Shown here in pieces: positions 35,623 to 44,804 of a stretch of 64,000 nucleotides of DNA. The translations under genes were made by a program, and so were the position numbers. The notes beneath the pieces are model-generated. The model did no database searches. It saw nothing but the letters and a program-made list of their open reading frames with translations, and was not told the origin of the DNA. Within the stretch, counting starts at the first letter, position 1, and the number at the start of each line of letters is the position of its first letter. Origin of the DNA: Ohtaekwangia sp. Its GTDB lineage: Bacteria > Bacteroidota > Bacteroidia > Cytophagales > Cyclobacteriaceae. The stretch is taken from assembly GCA_021155195.1 (NCBI GenBank), contig JAJNPV010000037.1, positions 806,001 to 870,000 of the forward strand, read 5' to 3'.

Positions 35623-36006
35623 ATGAAAAAAATTCTAATCCTTTTAAGCATTGCTGCATTATCCATTTCTTGTGCCCCCAACCAAAAACAAACCGAACCT
35701 CAAAAAATGCTACGCCACGTTGTTCTCTTTAAATTCAATGATACTTCGTCACCGGAAGATGTTAAAAAAGTGGAAGATGCTTTTTCTGCTTTGAAAGGAA
35801 AGATCAGTTTGATAAAAGAGTACGAGTGGGGAACAAACTCAAGTCCTGAAGGTCTGAATCAGGGATTGACACACTGCTTCTTTGTAACTTTTGCCAGTGA
35901 TAAAGATCGCGATGATTATCTGGTGCATCCTGAGCACGTAGCGTTTGTGGAGGTTCTTAAACCTCATTTGGAGAAGGTGACGGTGATAGACTATTGGACT
36001 AAATAG
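35623..36006 (+). CDS. Dabb-family lipoprotein (stress-responsive A/B barrel)
   Basis: 127 residues: a lipoprotein signal (about 1-17, LSIAALSISC) and a Dabb domain (about 30-127) with MLRHVVLFKFNDTSSPEDVKKVEDAF, YEWGTNSSPEGLNQGLTHCFFVTF and LVHPEHVAFVEVLKPHLEKVTVIDYW. Members are ferredoxin-like dimers, some of them oxygenases or hydrolase partners, most uncharacterised. It follows the second TPR-CHAT gene by 29 bases and ends the run. Confidence 0.88.
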   Translation: MKKILILLSIAALSISCAPNQKQTEPQKMLRHVVLFKFNDTSSPEDVKKVEDAFSALKGKISLIKEYEWGTNSSPEGLNQGLTHCFFVTFASDKDRDDYLVHPEHVAFVEVLKPHLEKVTVIDYWTK

Positions 36007-36040
36007 AGCCAACCCAAACTGTTATTTTCATGGAATGTTG

Positions 36041-36075
36041 TAGGTGTCAACCACCTGGTGTGGTTAAGACACCTA
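36041..36075. terminator. Long hairpin between convergent genes
   Basis: TAGGTGTCAACCAC (36041-36054), loop CTGGT, then GTGGTTAAGACACCTA (36060-36075) forms a 14-bp stem with a two-base bulge. It separates the plus-strand TPR-CHAT run from the minus-strand membrane protein gene. Neither side has a T-run, so it could act as a bidirectional end or as an RNA-stabilising structure. Confidence 0.55.
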
Positions 36076-36077
36076 AG

Positions 36078-36680
36078 CTAGGATCGCTTTGAGCGATCAG
36101 ACGCCTTGATTACCTTTCGCATCAACAAACTTTGTATCCTCATTCCCATCAGTAGTGCTACCCAAGCAAGCAGCACAACAAACTCAGAATAGGATCCACC
36201 CACATTGGTAAGCGTACCTCGTACACGCGGCAGGTAACTCATAAAGAAAATGAACCACACATAGTATTGATAGACTAAGGTGAATGTGATAAATCTTTTT
36301 TCAGAAAGTTTTTGTTGCTCCATGCGCTGTTGCAGGTAGGGCATGGCAAAAATTAAAACGTAGGCAAGAAATCCTCCGGCCAACCGAACAGGAATCAATT
36401 CATTACCCGAGAGATAAACAAAGGATAACAATTGAATAAGGTGAATGCCATGTGCAATCGCGAAAACAGAATAGAATTTATCGGATAATATTTTTTTGAC
36501 GTGAATATGTGGATGGTATTGAAAGAGAAAGATCAGACTGAAAATCCCAAGCGACACTCTGCCAGAAAAGCGGGTAACTGCCTGTAACGTTTCTATTGTT
36601 ACACCGTAGTTTATTACTGCGAGTACAGCAACTCCCATTTCCACAATCAACATGCTTAACAGGGCATCTTTGAACTTCAT
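36078..36680 (-). CDS. Six-helix membrane protein of unknown function
   Basis: 200 residues with about six transmembrane segments (about 7-25, 37-52, 68-90, 97-113, 130-150, 160-182) and a basic C-terminus (RKVIKASDRSKRS). No family recognised. Its ATG overlaps the stop of the PLP-enzyme gene by 4 bases (ATGA), so the two are translationally coupled. Confidence 0.75.
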   Translation of the reverse strand: MKFKDALLSMLIVEMGVAVLAVINYGVTIETLQAVTRFSGRVSLGIFSLIFLFQYHPHIHVKKILSDKFYSVFAIAHGIHLIQLLSFVYLSGNELIPVRLAGGFLAYVLIFAMPYLQQRMEQQKLSEKRFITFTLVYQYYVWFIFFMSYLPRVRGTLTNVGGSYSEFVVLLAWVALLMGMRIQSLLMRKVIKASDRSKRS

Positions 36681-37855
36681 GAGACCAGCGATTTAATTGA
36701 ATCCAACAGAATAGTAACCTCATTCTCCGTGTTATAGTAGTGTGGCGAAATGCGCAAAGCCCAATCAATCTGTTTAGCATCAAAGTCAATGAGTGCAAAG
36801 CTTCTGTGGGCTACCGAAGTATTGATATTTTTTGAGCGTAGGCTTTGTAAAACGTCCGATGCTTTTTGGTTGGTAATGGCGAGTGTGATAATACTGCTTT
36901 GGTTTGCACCGATGTCCAGCAACCGGAGGTTAGGATTTTCAGAAACACCTTGTCTTACCATTTCGCAAAGGTGTTTGTTCCGGATTTGAATTTCTTTAAT
37001 ACCGATAGTATTAGCATAGTCAATAGCTGTCTTGCTGCCCAACACTAGCGAGTAAGGTAATTCCCAATCTTCAAACCTGCGTGCATCCATGAGTGGGGCG
37101 TATTCATTAGCCGAGATCCAATCGGCACCGCGCATGTCAATGAATAGCGGCTCTAATTTTTGATCAATAATTTTGTCTGAAACATACAGGAACCCTGCGC
37201 CACGAGGACCACGCAAAAATTTGCGCAACGTACCGCTTAAGAAGTCGCAATGAATCTTCTGAACATCTACAGGTATTTGCCCCACTGACTGACATCCGTC
37301 AACCAGATAATATAAATCTCGCTCCTTGCATAACTGGCCGACCTCTTCAACAGGTTGAATCATACCAGAATTGCTAGGAACATGCGTGAGTGACACAAGC
37401 TTTGGATGATGGGCATTCATTAACTTTTTCATGTCATCTACATCAACACCACCTGTTGGCAAACTGGCGGCTCTTAAAATTTTTATCTTAAATCGTTTTT
37501 GAAGAGAGAGGAATGCAAGTTGATTAGAAATGTAATCTTCGTTTGCCAGTAAGATAGAATCACCTTCAGTAAAAGGAATGCAAGAAAGGGCACGGGCAAA
37601 AGAATTTGTAGCACTCGATGTAAACGCGATATGGGAAGCGCGACAATTTAAAAGTTTGGCTGCGCTTTCATAAAACCCTTCAATGTCTTTAGCTTTTTTA
37701 TCAGCCGCTTCATAACCACCCGTAGTTGCCTCCAGATGCATGTGTCCAGTAATCGACTCAAGTACAGACTGGGGCATTAAGGAAGCTCCTGCATTATTAA
37801 AATGAATTTTCGTTTCACAGCCCGGTGTCTCTGAGCGGAGCAGGGTAATGTTCAT
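36677..37855 (-). CDS. Class V aminotransferase-fold PLP enzyme
   Basis: 392 residues of the aminotransferase class V / cysteine-desulfurase fold. HFNNAGASLMPQSV (about 18-31), AFTSSATNSFARAL (about 78-91), VSLTHVPSNSGMIQP (about 155-169), LVDGCQSVGQIPVDV (about 185-199, PLP-binding Asp-x-x-Gln) and SGTLRKFLRGPRGAGFLY (about 210-227, PLP-Lys in RKFLRG) are visible. The pattern fits the isopenicillin-N-epimerase-like or EgtE-like branch rather than IscS. Follows the acylase gene by 3 bases. Confidence 0.87.
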   Translation of the reverse strand: MNITLLRSETPGCETKIHFNNAGASLMPQSVLESITGHMHLEATTGGYEAADKKAKDIEGFYESAAKLLNCRASHIAFTSSATNSFARALSCIPFTEGDSILLANEDYISNQLAFLSLQKRFKIKILRAASLPTGGVDVDDMKKLMNAHHPKLVSLTHVPSNSGMIQPVEEVGQLCKERDLYYLVDGCQSVGQIPVDVQKIHCDFLSGTLRKFLRGPRGAGFLYVSDKIIDQKLEPLFIDMRGADWISANEYAPLMDARRFEDWELPYSLVLGSKTAIDYANTIGIKEIQIRNKHLCEMVRQGVSENPNLRLLDIGANQSSIITLAITNQKASDVLQSLRSKNINTSVAHRSFALIDFDAKQIDWALRISPHYYNTENEVTILLDSIKSLVS

Positions 37856-37858
37856 TGA

Positions 37859-40249
37859 TTATTTCATTTCTGGTTTTAACAGAAGAGTCGTTCCTTTCAA
37901 TTTTATAACCTCACGGTTCATCAGCATTCTTCTGAATTTTCCAGTGGCAAACATTTCCGCTTGATCATCATAATGAGAACTCATTACATTACCTGATTGG
38001 CCGGTAGGTGAAGCCGTGATTCCATTTTCCATATCGCTAAAGTCAGTAATTTTTCGAAGTGCCGGGCCACCGCTCACGGGGAAATATCCGGTTGAGTCTA
38101 AACTAAAATGAAGGTTATTGATCACCTCACTTCCGCCATCTACTACAAAAGGGCCTACATTAAAAAAGGAACGCAAAGGTTTTACAGCATCCAGCGGATG
38201 TTTGTGAGTAAGCGTATGAATTTTTCCCCATTGCCAATCAGATGAATTTTCCCCACTCGTTGTATGCAGTAGTTGTAGTGTATTGAGTGCAGCTTGCCGG
38301 ATGATTTGAGAGCGGGTTTCTTTTTCTGCTGTCTTGTTATTATCCCACCAGGGGGATTGATCATTTTCAATAAACATCTGGTACGAATTTTTTGGAATGG
38401 ACGTAGCCATTAAAGATTTGAAGGCATCAGCCCCTAGCTCGTCTTCCATAGCAAGTTTCATGGTTTGTGATAACAAGTTGTAGTAAACGGATGGTGCTGT
38501 TTGTGAAGCTCGATGTTCTCCATTCCACTGATCGAGCGTGGTTATTAAGTCCTCATAGACAGGATCATTAAACGATTTTAAAATTGAAACAAAATATTTA
38601 GCAATGTCGGCATGCATGTGCGAGGTCACATCCAGGTTTATTGTTTTCATATCCTCAGCAGTCCATTTTTTATCCTCCTTCAACAATTCAACTATTCGCC
38701 CAGCGCGACTTCTTGGATAATAATATCCCGGATACAAAATTCCGTCTACCGAATCGGGTTGATTGTTTGCTGAGTACACATATCCCCACGGTGGATTAAC
38801 AGCATGGGGATTTTTTGAAAAATCGTAGAAGCCAAGGGGTTCATCTTTGCCACTGGCGCCATCTAAAAATAATTTTGTTTGCGCATGAGGTGCGCGAATA
38901 GGAAGTTTGGCAACAGCCCACCAGGCAATGTTTCCGGCCCGGTCGCCATACATTAAATTAAGACCCGGTGAAGAAAATAGTGAAGCCGCATGTTCTGCTT
39001 CTTTAAATGAAGAGGCATGAATTAAATTGTAAGCCGCCTGAAGGGCTTCGTTGGTTTCATGATTAAGTAACCACCACAACGAAGTAGATTTGATTTCTTT
39101 AGTGAAATCCAGGATGCCATTTACCACATTGCCATGGGGCGTGGTTACCATCACAAGGGTCTCATCAGGTTGACCTTTAACTTTGATTGTATCTGTTTTG
39201 TAAATAGCAGGCACCCATTCTCCTTTGTATTTTACTTTTCCGTCATCACTAAATTCTTCCGTAAAAAAATCGGTGTCATCATTTTCAAACATGGTAAGTC
39301 CCCAGGCGCAAAAATCATTTTGTCCGAGTAACCCAAACGGAATGCCCGCAATGTGATGTCCATAAAATTTGAATCCTGGATATTCGAGATGTGCTTCATA
39401 CCAAACTGCCGGTTGTGCAAAACCAATGTGTGTATCGTTCGCTAAGATGGGAAGTCCTGATTCTGTTCTGTCCCCAGCAATCACCCAACCATTACTGCCT
39501 TGCCAAAGCGGGACCGGAATTTTCTCAAGCGCTTCACTGAAGAAAGCAATCAAGGAATCTGTTCCCAATGTTTTAACAGGGCCGCTAAAGTTTTTGATGA
39601 TTTCTGCATCAGCAGGAGTTTGAATAGCCAGATCCTTTAAATAATCAGCGCCCAGTTCGCGTCTTATTTTTTCCAAAACCGGATCGGCTCGAATCCCCTC
39701 CGCAAAGCCAAACGACATGAAGCCAACAGCCAAGTAAATATCTTGTGGTGTAAACTCTTCTTTCGGTATACCCATGATGGTAAATTCTAAAGGTGTTTGC
39801 CCAGTCCGCACAAACTGATTAACTCCTTTTTGATATGCGTGTGCAGCTTTTTGAAAAGCGGCTGTGTCAGCACTCAGAAACTTTTCTGCATGTTCTTTGG
39901 CAAATTTATTTATGCCCAACGTGCGAAACAGCTTGTCCACTTTCAGAAGATCGGCACCCAACACCTCAGACAATCTGCCCGATGCTGCCCGCCTGATCAT
40001 TTCCATTTGAAACAAACGATCTTGTGCATGGGCATAGCCGAGTGCATAGTATGCATCCTCTTCATGTTGAGCATAGATGTGAGGCACACCATATTCGTCA
40101 TACAAAATTTCAACTGGTTGTTGCAGGCCTGCAAGGGTTAGCTCACCCGAATAGGTAGGTTTGGTCGACAATAAATAAATGTAGCTGGCCGCGACAATCA
40201 GAATAACGAGTGCGATTATTCCAAGCAGAATTCGTTTCAGGATTTTCAT
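37859..40249 (-). CDS. Penicillin acylase family protein (Ntn hydrolase)
   Basis: About 796 residues from the ATG at 40249, chosen because MKILKRILLGIIALVILIVA is then the membrane anchor or signal. It is a penicillin-amidase S45 precursor that self-cleaves to alpha and beta chains. The nucleophile is Ser252 (in WQGSNGWVIAG, the new N-terminus of the beta chain), followed by HIGFAQPAVWYEAHLEYPGFKFYGHHIAGIP. The alpha part includes DEYGVPHIYAQHEEDAYYALGYAHAQDRLFQME. Members cleave amides such as acyl-homoserine lactones, penicillins or peptides in the periplasm. Substrate unknown; a beta-lactam or signal role is only a possibility. Confidence 0.93.
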   Translation of the reverse strand: MKILKRILLGIIALVILIVAASYIYLLSTKPTYSGELTLAGLQQPVEILYDEYGVPHIYAQHEEDAYYALGYAHAQDRLFQMEMIRRAASGRLSEVLGADLLKVDKLFRTLGINKFAKEHAEKFLSADTAAFQKAAHAYQKGVNQFVRTGQTPLEFTIMGIPKEEFTPQDIYLAVGFMSFGFAEGIRADPVLEKIRRELGADYLKDLAIQTPADAEIIKNFSGPVKTLGTDSLIAFFSEALEKIPVPLWQGSNGWVIAGDRTESGLPILANDTHIGFAQPAVWYEAHLEYPGFKFYGHHIAGIPFGLLGQNDFCAWGLTMFENDDTDFFTEEFSDDGKVKYKGEWVPAIYKTDTIKVKGQPDETLVMVTTPHGNVVNGILDFTKEIKSTSLWWLLNHETNEALQAAYNLIHASSFKEAEHAASLFSSPGLNLMYGDRAGNIAWWAVAKLPIRAPHAQTKLFLDGASGKDEPLGFYDFSKNPHAVNPPWGYVYSANNQPDSVDGILYPGYYYPRSRAGRIVELLKEDKKWTAEDMKTINLDVTSHMHADIAKYFVSILKSFNDPVYEDLITTLDQWNGEHRASQTAPSVYYNLLSQTMKLAMEDELGADAFKSLMATSIPKNSYQMFIENDQSPWWDNNKTAEKETRSQIIRQAALNTLQLLHTTSGENSSDWQWGKIHTLTHKHPLDAVKPLRSFFNVGPFVVDGGSEVINNLHFSLDSTGYFPVSGGPALRKITDFSDMENGITASPTGQSGNVMSSHYDDQAEMFATGKFRRMLMNREVIKLKGTTLLLKPEMK

Positions 40250-40268
40250 AGGTAGATGATGATAATCG

Positions 40269-40288
40269 AAAGTTAACCATTTAACTTT
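40269..40288. promoter_or_regulatory. Perfect palindrome in the divergent acylase/dipeptidase region
   Basis: AAAGTTAA (40269-40276), CCAT, TTAACTTT (40281-40288) is a perfect 8-bp inverted repeat in the 59-base gap between the divergent genes. Each arm also carries a TAACTTT core, one base from the TAnnTTTG -7 element, on its own strand. It may be a shared operator or two back-to-back promoters. Confidence 0.5.
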
Positions 40289-40308
40289 AAGGGAATAAAC
40301 ACTATACA

Positions 40309-40980
40309 ATGAAATACGCGCTGATTATTATTTGTATGATTTCTTTGGGAGTTCAGGCTCAAAACAAATATGGACTCACACCCATGAAGTTGGAAGAGTA
40401 TCAGAAAAGCCTTGTATCCAATCCGCAAAATGAATTGGTGAACCTTGAAAAATTTATTCCGGGGCTTGTGTTGGATATTCGTTATGCCACCACCAATAAT
40501 TTTACTGGTGAAAAAATTTATAATCTGGCGCGCGCCTACGCACGAAAGCCCGTGGCGGAATCCTTAAAGAAAATTCAGGCTGACTTAAAGAAACAGGGCT
40601 TGGGAATAAAAATTTATGATGGGTATCGGCCGTATTCGGCAACTGTAAAATTTTATGAAACCTATCATGATACAACGTATGTTGCTTCGCCTTACAAAGG
40701 TTCTCGCCATAACCGTGGGTGCGCGTTAGACCTTACGGTGATTCACTTAAAAACCGGACAAGAATTGGAAATGCCAACAGGCTATGACTCTTTTAAAAAG
40801 GAAGCCTGGCCCACTAGTCCGGTCAGCGATCCAACAATCAGAAAGAACCGCCAGTTGTTAATTGATGCCATGGAAAAGCATGGCTTTAAAGTAAATGCAT
40901 CAGAGTGGTGGCATTTTGATTTTGTGGGTTGGCAAAAGTTTAGCGTTATGGATATTGATTTTGAGGAGTTGGAGAAATAG
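40309..40980 (+). CDS. D-Ala-D-Ala dipeptidase, VanX/DdpX type (M15)
   Basis: 223 residues: signal peptide about 1-17 (MISLGVQAQ), then a zinc M15 peptidase. VLDIRYATTNNFTG (about 56-69), KIYDGYRPYSATVKFY (with the catalytic Arg, about 103-118), SRHNRGCALDLTVI (about 131-144, zinc His and Asp) and ASEWWHFDFVGW (about 198-209, zinc His and catalytic Glu) are all present. Hydrolyses D-alanyl-D-alanine, for peptidoglycan recycling or dipeptide use; no VanHA-like genes are nearby, so glycopeptide resistance is unlikely. Confidence 0.93.
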   Translation: MKYALIIICMISLGVQAQNKYGLTPMKLEEYQKSLVSNPQNELVNLEKFIPGLVLDIRYATTNNFTGEKIYNLARAYARKPVAESLKKIQADLKKQGLGIKIYDGYRPYSATVKFYETYHDTTYVASPYKGSRHNRGCALDLTVIHLKTGQELEMPTGYDSFKKEAWPTSPVSDPTIRKNRQLLIDAMEKHGFKVNASEWWHFDFVGWQKFSVMDIDFEELEK

Positions 40981-41019
40981 GTATACCTGATTCAATTTAA
41001 TAGATTTGTTTTGAAATAA

Positions 41020-42102
41020 ATGTTAGACCACATGGATAAAAAGAGTAAAAAATTCCTGTTCGATTATTTAAACAATGCTTCACCTACCGGCTTTGAGCAA
41101 AGCGGTCAGCAAATCTGGCTTGATTACATAAAGCCTTACACCAACGATTACATCGTGGATGTGTATGGAACCGCTGTGGGTGTTATCAATCCCAAGGCTG
41201 CCTACAAAGTGGTGATTGAAGCCCATGTTGATGAAATCTCGTGGTTTGTAAATTATATAACGGATGATGGGTATATCTACGTGCGCAGAAATGGCGGTTC
41301 CGATCATCAGATTGCGCCTTCGATGCGTGTGAATCTTCATACCGAGAAAGGACCCGTAGTAGGAGTATTTGGCTGGCCGGCTATTCATGTTCGCGATTCA
41401 GGGAAAGAGGAAGCGCCAACGCTAAAAAATATCTTTATAGATATCGGTGCCGAATCGAAGAAAGAAGTTGAAGCAATGGGTGTTCATGTAGGCACGGTAG
41501 CTACGTTTCAAGATGAGTTGATTGAACTAAACAAAAACTATTTAACCGGTCGCGCGCTGGATAACCGCATGGGTGGCTACATGATTGCTGAAGTAGCGCG
41601 CAGGTTGCATGAGAATAAAAAGAAGTTACCGTTCTGTTTGTATGTAGTGAATGCTGTACAAGAGGAAATTGGTTTACGCGGTGCCGAAATGATTTCGCGC
41701 AGGCTAAAACCTGATTTGGCTATTTGCACCGATGTAACGCATGATACACAATCTCCCATGTACAATAAGAAGGAGAGTGGTAACATGAAATGCGGTGCAG
41801 GTCCTGTGTTGTGTTATGGTCCGGCTGTTCAAAACAATGTGCTTAAGATGATTATTGATGTGGCACAGAAAAAGAAAATTCCTTTTCAGCGTCAGGCCGT
41901 GTCACGTTCTACGGGTACGGATACCGATTCGTTTGCTTACTCAGCAGAAGGCGTTGCGTCTGCGTTAATCTCGCTTCCGCTGAAGTATATGCACACTACG
42001 GTGGAGACTGTGCATAAAGATGATGTGGAGAATGTGATCAACCTGATGTACGATGTGTTGCTGCAGGTAAAGCCTGGGCATGACTTCAGATATATTAAGT
42101 AA
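41020..42102 (+). CDS. M42-family metallo-aminopeptidase
   Basis: 360 residues of the M42 (glutamyl aminopeptidase/FrvX/cellulase-like) family, a cytoplasmic di-metal enzyme: EAHVDEISWFVNYI (metal His-x-Asp, about 68-81), DIGAESKKEVEAMGV, ALDNRMGGYMIAEV (about 178-191), VVNAVQEEIGLRGAE (catalytic Glu-Glu, about 207-221), ICTDVTHDT and YMHTTVETVHKDDVENV (last metal His). Probably an aminopeptidase that cleaves short peptides. An alternative ATG at 41032 (MDKKSKKFL) is equally plausible. A TAGATTTG at 41001-41008 resembles a -7 promoter element. Confidence 0.92.
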   Translation: MLDHMDKKSKKFLFDYLNNASPTGFEQSGQQIWLDYIKPYTNDYIVDVYGTAVGVINPKAAYKVVIEAHVDEISWFVNYITDDGYIYVRRNGGSDHQIAPSMRVNLHTEKGPVVGVFGWPAIHVRDSGKEEAPTLKNIFIDIGAESKKEVEAMGVHVGTVATFQDELIELNKNYLTGRALDNRMGGYMIAEVARRLHENKKKLPFCLYVVNAVQEEIGLRGAEMISRRLKPDLAICTDVTHDTQSPMYNKKESGNMKCGAGPVLCYGPAVQNNVLKMIIDVAQKKKIPFQRQAVSRSTGTDTDSFAYSAEGVASALISLPLKYMHTTVETVHKDDVENVINLMYDVLLQVKPGHDFRYIK

Positions 42103-42110
42103 TTGACACG

Positions 42111-44804
42111 ATGAGGTCAATTCTATGTATAGTATTCTTTTTAGTAACTATATACGATACAAATTGTCAAGATCGTGTTTGGGGATCACTGCCTTACAGC
42201 GGAAATGGTGTTGGACTAGTTTATAATTTTAATTCGGATGGGTCTGAATTTAAAATAGTAAAAGAGTTCAAGCTGGAAAGCAAGAATCCTTTAGGAAGAC
42301 TAAATGATTTTAATGATGGATATCTATATGGAACCACAAGCTATAAAAACAGTATTGAAGGTGGAGAATTTTTTAGAATGAAATCAGATGGAACAGAATT
42401 TTCAATCATTAAGAAATTTAGTGGTGAATCTCCAAAATCTGTGATAACCAGTTTTAATGGCAAACTATACGGAACAACTGCCTCACAAAATGGTTGCTCC
42501 ATATTTAGTGTTAATAAAGATGGCACTGATTATACTGCCATCTATCATTTTAGCAATACATGTCCACAGGATGGATTGCTCCTTGCTTCAGATAATCAAT
42601 TTTATGGAACTACTTCTTCTGGCGGTGAATTTAATAATGGTACTATTTTTAAGTTCAACCCAGCTACAAGTCAATTTTCTACTATTTATTCATTTGCAAC
42701 ATGGGGTGGGGCAAGTCCAAACGGGTTCTTAATAGAAGGAAATGATGGTTTCTTATTTGGAACGACAACTAGTGGATACGGTACTCCTGTTGGAGGATCA
42801 GTTTTTAAAATAGCAAAGGATGGAAGTTCATTTACGAGTCTTAAAGGTTTCGCAGATGTTAGCCAGGGAAGAGACATTAATGGAGGCTTGACTAAGTCAG
42901 AAGATGGGACATTATTTGGAAGTTTCAATTATGGAGGTCAATTTGAATGGGGTGGAATTTTTAAATTAAATCCAAATGGAACAGGGTATCAGATAATTCA
43001 TCATTTTAAAGATGTTGATGGAAAAGGACCTCGTGATGAATTATTCTACTCCAATGGATATGTCTACGGTGCAACAACGCAAGGAGGAGTAAATGAATTG
43101 GGTGCAATTTATAAATTGAAAGCAGACGGGTCTGAATTTATCAAGATTTATGATTTACCTAAAGATAGAGGAATGAATTCAGTGACGCTCACTTTTCTTT
43201 CAGGCCAATTATTTTATACTGCATATTCGGGAGGGATTAGTAAGTTAGGAGCTATTGTAAAAGTAGACGAGATCGAAAAGCAGGGCACAGTAATAAAGGA
43301 GTTTAATCCAGCTGAAGGTGGGCAGCCAACAGGTAAACTGGTAAAACACAGCAACGGTAATATCTATGGGGCAACCTACTCAGGGGGTGATTTTGGCAGA
43401 GGTACGTTATATAAAATAAGCCTAAGTTCTAATGAGTTTGAGGTGATCCATCATTTTCAAAGTGAATTCTCTTGTTGTGATAGTGATTTGGTTGAAAATA
43501 TTGACGGCAAGTTATTGGGAATCATAAAAACGAATGATCCGACTAAAAATGATAATCATATATTCGAGTATGATGTAAATGGTAAGAAGTTTTCGTTGGT
43601 ATTCTCCTCCTCCAGTTTATATCTAAGTAGTATAGATCAATTTTTTACTAAGGAATATTTTGGGACGGCACGTTTAACAAACGGTACATCCTCTAAACTT
43701 TTCTTAATGGATTCTAACTTTCAATTAAAGAGTGAAGTGACTACCCCAGACTATCTAAATTCTTCGTGGGTAATTGACTCAGACGAACCAACGGCTGCTT
43801 ATGGCACAGAGGGTATGAGCAGTGGAATAATTTCTAATTATAATTTTGAAAGCAGAAAGTTTTCCAACTTTTTCTTTTTTGGTGCTAATACAACCGCTAG
43901 TGGACCAACTGGTAAATTGGTGATGACCAAAGATGCTAAAAAATTAATTGGCACTACAGTATTTGGAGGGGCTCTTCATGGTGGGACAATTTTTTCTGTT
44001 AAAAAAGATGGATCTCAATTTGAAATACTTTACGATTTTAAACCTGAAAATAACACTCCCCTTGATGGACTGATCAATGTTTCTGATAGCTTGTTTTATG
44101 GGGTAATTAAGAAGGAAAGAAATTATGTCAATAGTGATACTGATGGAGCAGTATATAGATTTAGTATAAAGGATGGATTCTCAATCATAAAGAATTTTAA
44201 AGATATTAATGGCGGCTTTCCGACAAGCGGACTCACTTTGACTAAAGATGATACACCGGAAATTAAACTCTATGGCAGATTAGATTTTGGAAGAGTCGAG
44301 GTTGGTAAATCAGAAGAAAGAAGTTTTCAAATTAAAAATTTTGGATCTGGTGTTTTAAAAATTGAAAGCATTGAACTTCCAGAAGGTTTTTTTACTGTTT
44401 CAGAAAATTTCCTGGTTTCACCTGGACAAGTAGTTGATGTTTCAATAAAATTTGAACCAATTGAAGAAATTGACTTTGTTGGAGATTTATTTGTTAATTC
44501 CAATACTGAGTTAAGTAAAATACCTCTTTCGGGTAGTTCATACATAGTTGTTGGTATTGGAGAGGATGCAGAGACCTCAATTAATGTCTACCCAAATCCC
44601 GCAGAGAATAAGATAATTATTCAAAATGGAGGTTTAGTTGGGCAAATTTCAATTGTTAATTCAATTGGTATTGAGGTTTTAGTTGAAAGCACATTACATG
44701 AGGAAAGTTTAGATATTAATTTAGAATCATTACTACCAGGAGTTTATGTTTTGACTTTTAAAAGTCGGGATGTTGTACTAAAGAGGAAAATTATTAAAAA
44801 ATAG
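42111..44804 (+). CDS. Type IX-secreted GloVer repeat protein
   Basis: 897 residues. Signal peptide about 1-19 (ending TNCQ). Residues about 25-715 carry many copies of a repeat of the GloVer kind: a short strand, GT-T/A-x-GG, GxIFK, then DGSxFxxIYxF (examples GTTSSGGEFNNGTIFKFNP, GATTQGGVNELGAIYKLKAD, GTTVFGGALHGGTIFSVKKD), likely forming a beta-propeller-like surface domain. A choice-of-anchor-D domain (about 720-815; RLDFGRVEVGKSEERSFQIKNFGSG) and a type IX sorting domain (about 825-897; SINVYPNPAENKIIIQNGG, LLPGVYVLTFKSRD, RKIIKK) follow. It is more AT-rich than its neighbours and 8 bases from the M42 gene. Confidence 0.93.
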   Translation: MRSILCIVFFLVTIYDTNCQDRVWGSLPYSGNGVGLVYNFNSDGSEFKIVKEFKLESKNPLGRLNDFNDGYLYGTTSYKNSIEGGEFFRMKSDGTEFSIIKKFSGESPKSVITSFNGKLYGTTASQNGCSIFSVNKDGTDYTAIYHFSNTCPQDGLLLASDNQFYGTTSSGGEFNNGTIFKFNPATSQFSTIYSFATWGGASPNGFLIEGNDGFLFGTTTSGYGTPVGGSVFKIAKDGSSFTSLKGFADVSQGRDINGGLTKSEDGTLFGSFNYGGQFEWGGIFKLNPNGTGYQIIHHFKDVDGKGPRDELFYSNGYVYGATTQGGVNELGAIYKLKADGSEFIKIYDLPKDRGMNSVTLTFLSGQLFYTAYSGGISKLGAIVKVDEIEKQGTVIKEFNPAEGGQPTGKLVKHSNGNIYGATYSGGDFGRGTLYKISLSSNEFEVIHHFQSEFSCCDSDLVENIDGKLLGIIKTNDPTKNDNHIFEYDVNGKKFSLVFSSSSLYLSSIDQFFTKEYFGTARLTNGTSSKLFLMDSNFQLKSEVTTPDYLNSSWVIDSDEPTAAYGTEGMSSGIISNYNFESRKFSNFFFFGANTTASGPTGKLVMTKDAKKLIGTTVFGGALHGGTIFSVKKDGSQFEILYDFKPENNTPLDGLINVSDSLFYGVIKKERNYVNSDTDGAVYRFSIKDGFSIIKNFKDINGGFPTSGLTLTKDDTPEIKLYGRLDFGRVEVGKSEERSFQIKNFGSGVLKIESIELPEGFFTVSENFLVSPGQVVDVSIKFEPIEEIDFVGDLFVNSNTELSKIPLSGSSYIVVGIGEDAETSINVYPNPAENKIIIQNGGLVGQISIVNSIGIEVLVESTLHEESLDINLESLLPGVYVLTFKSRDVVLKRKIIKK

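Noticed and set aside
37859..40980. Acylase and VanX-like dipeptidase as an antibiotic-resistance cluster
   Set aside because: No VanH, VanA or two-component genes are nearby; both families have common housekeeping roles.
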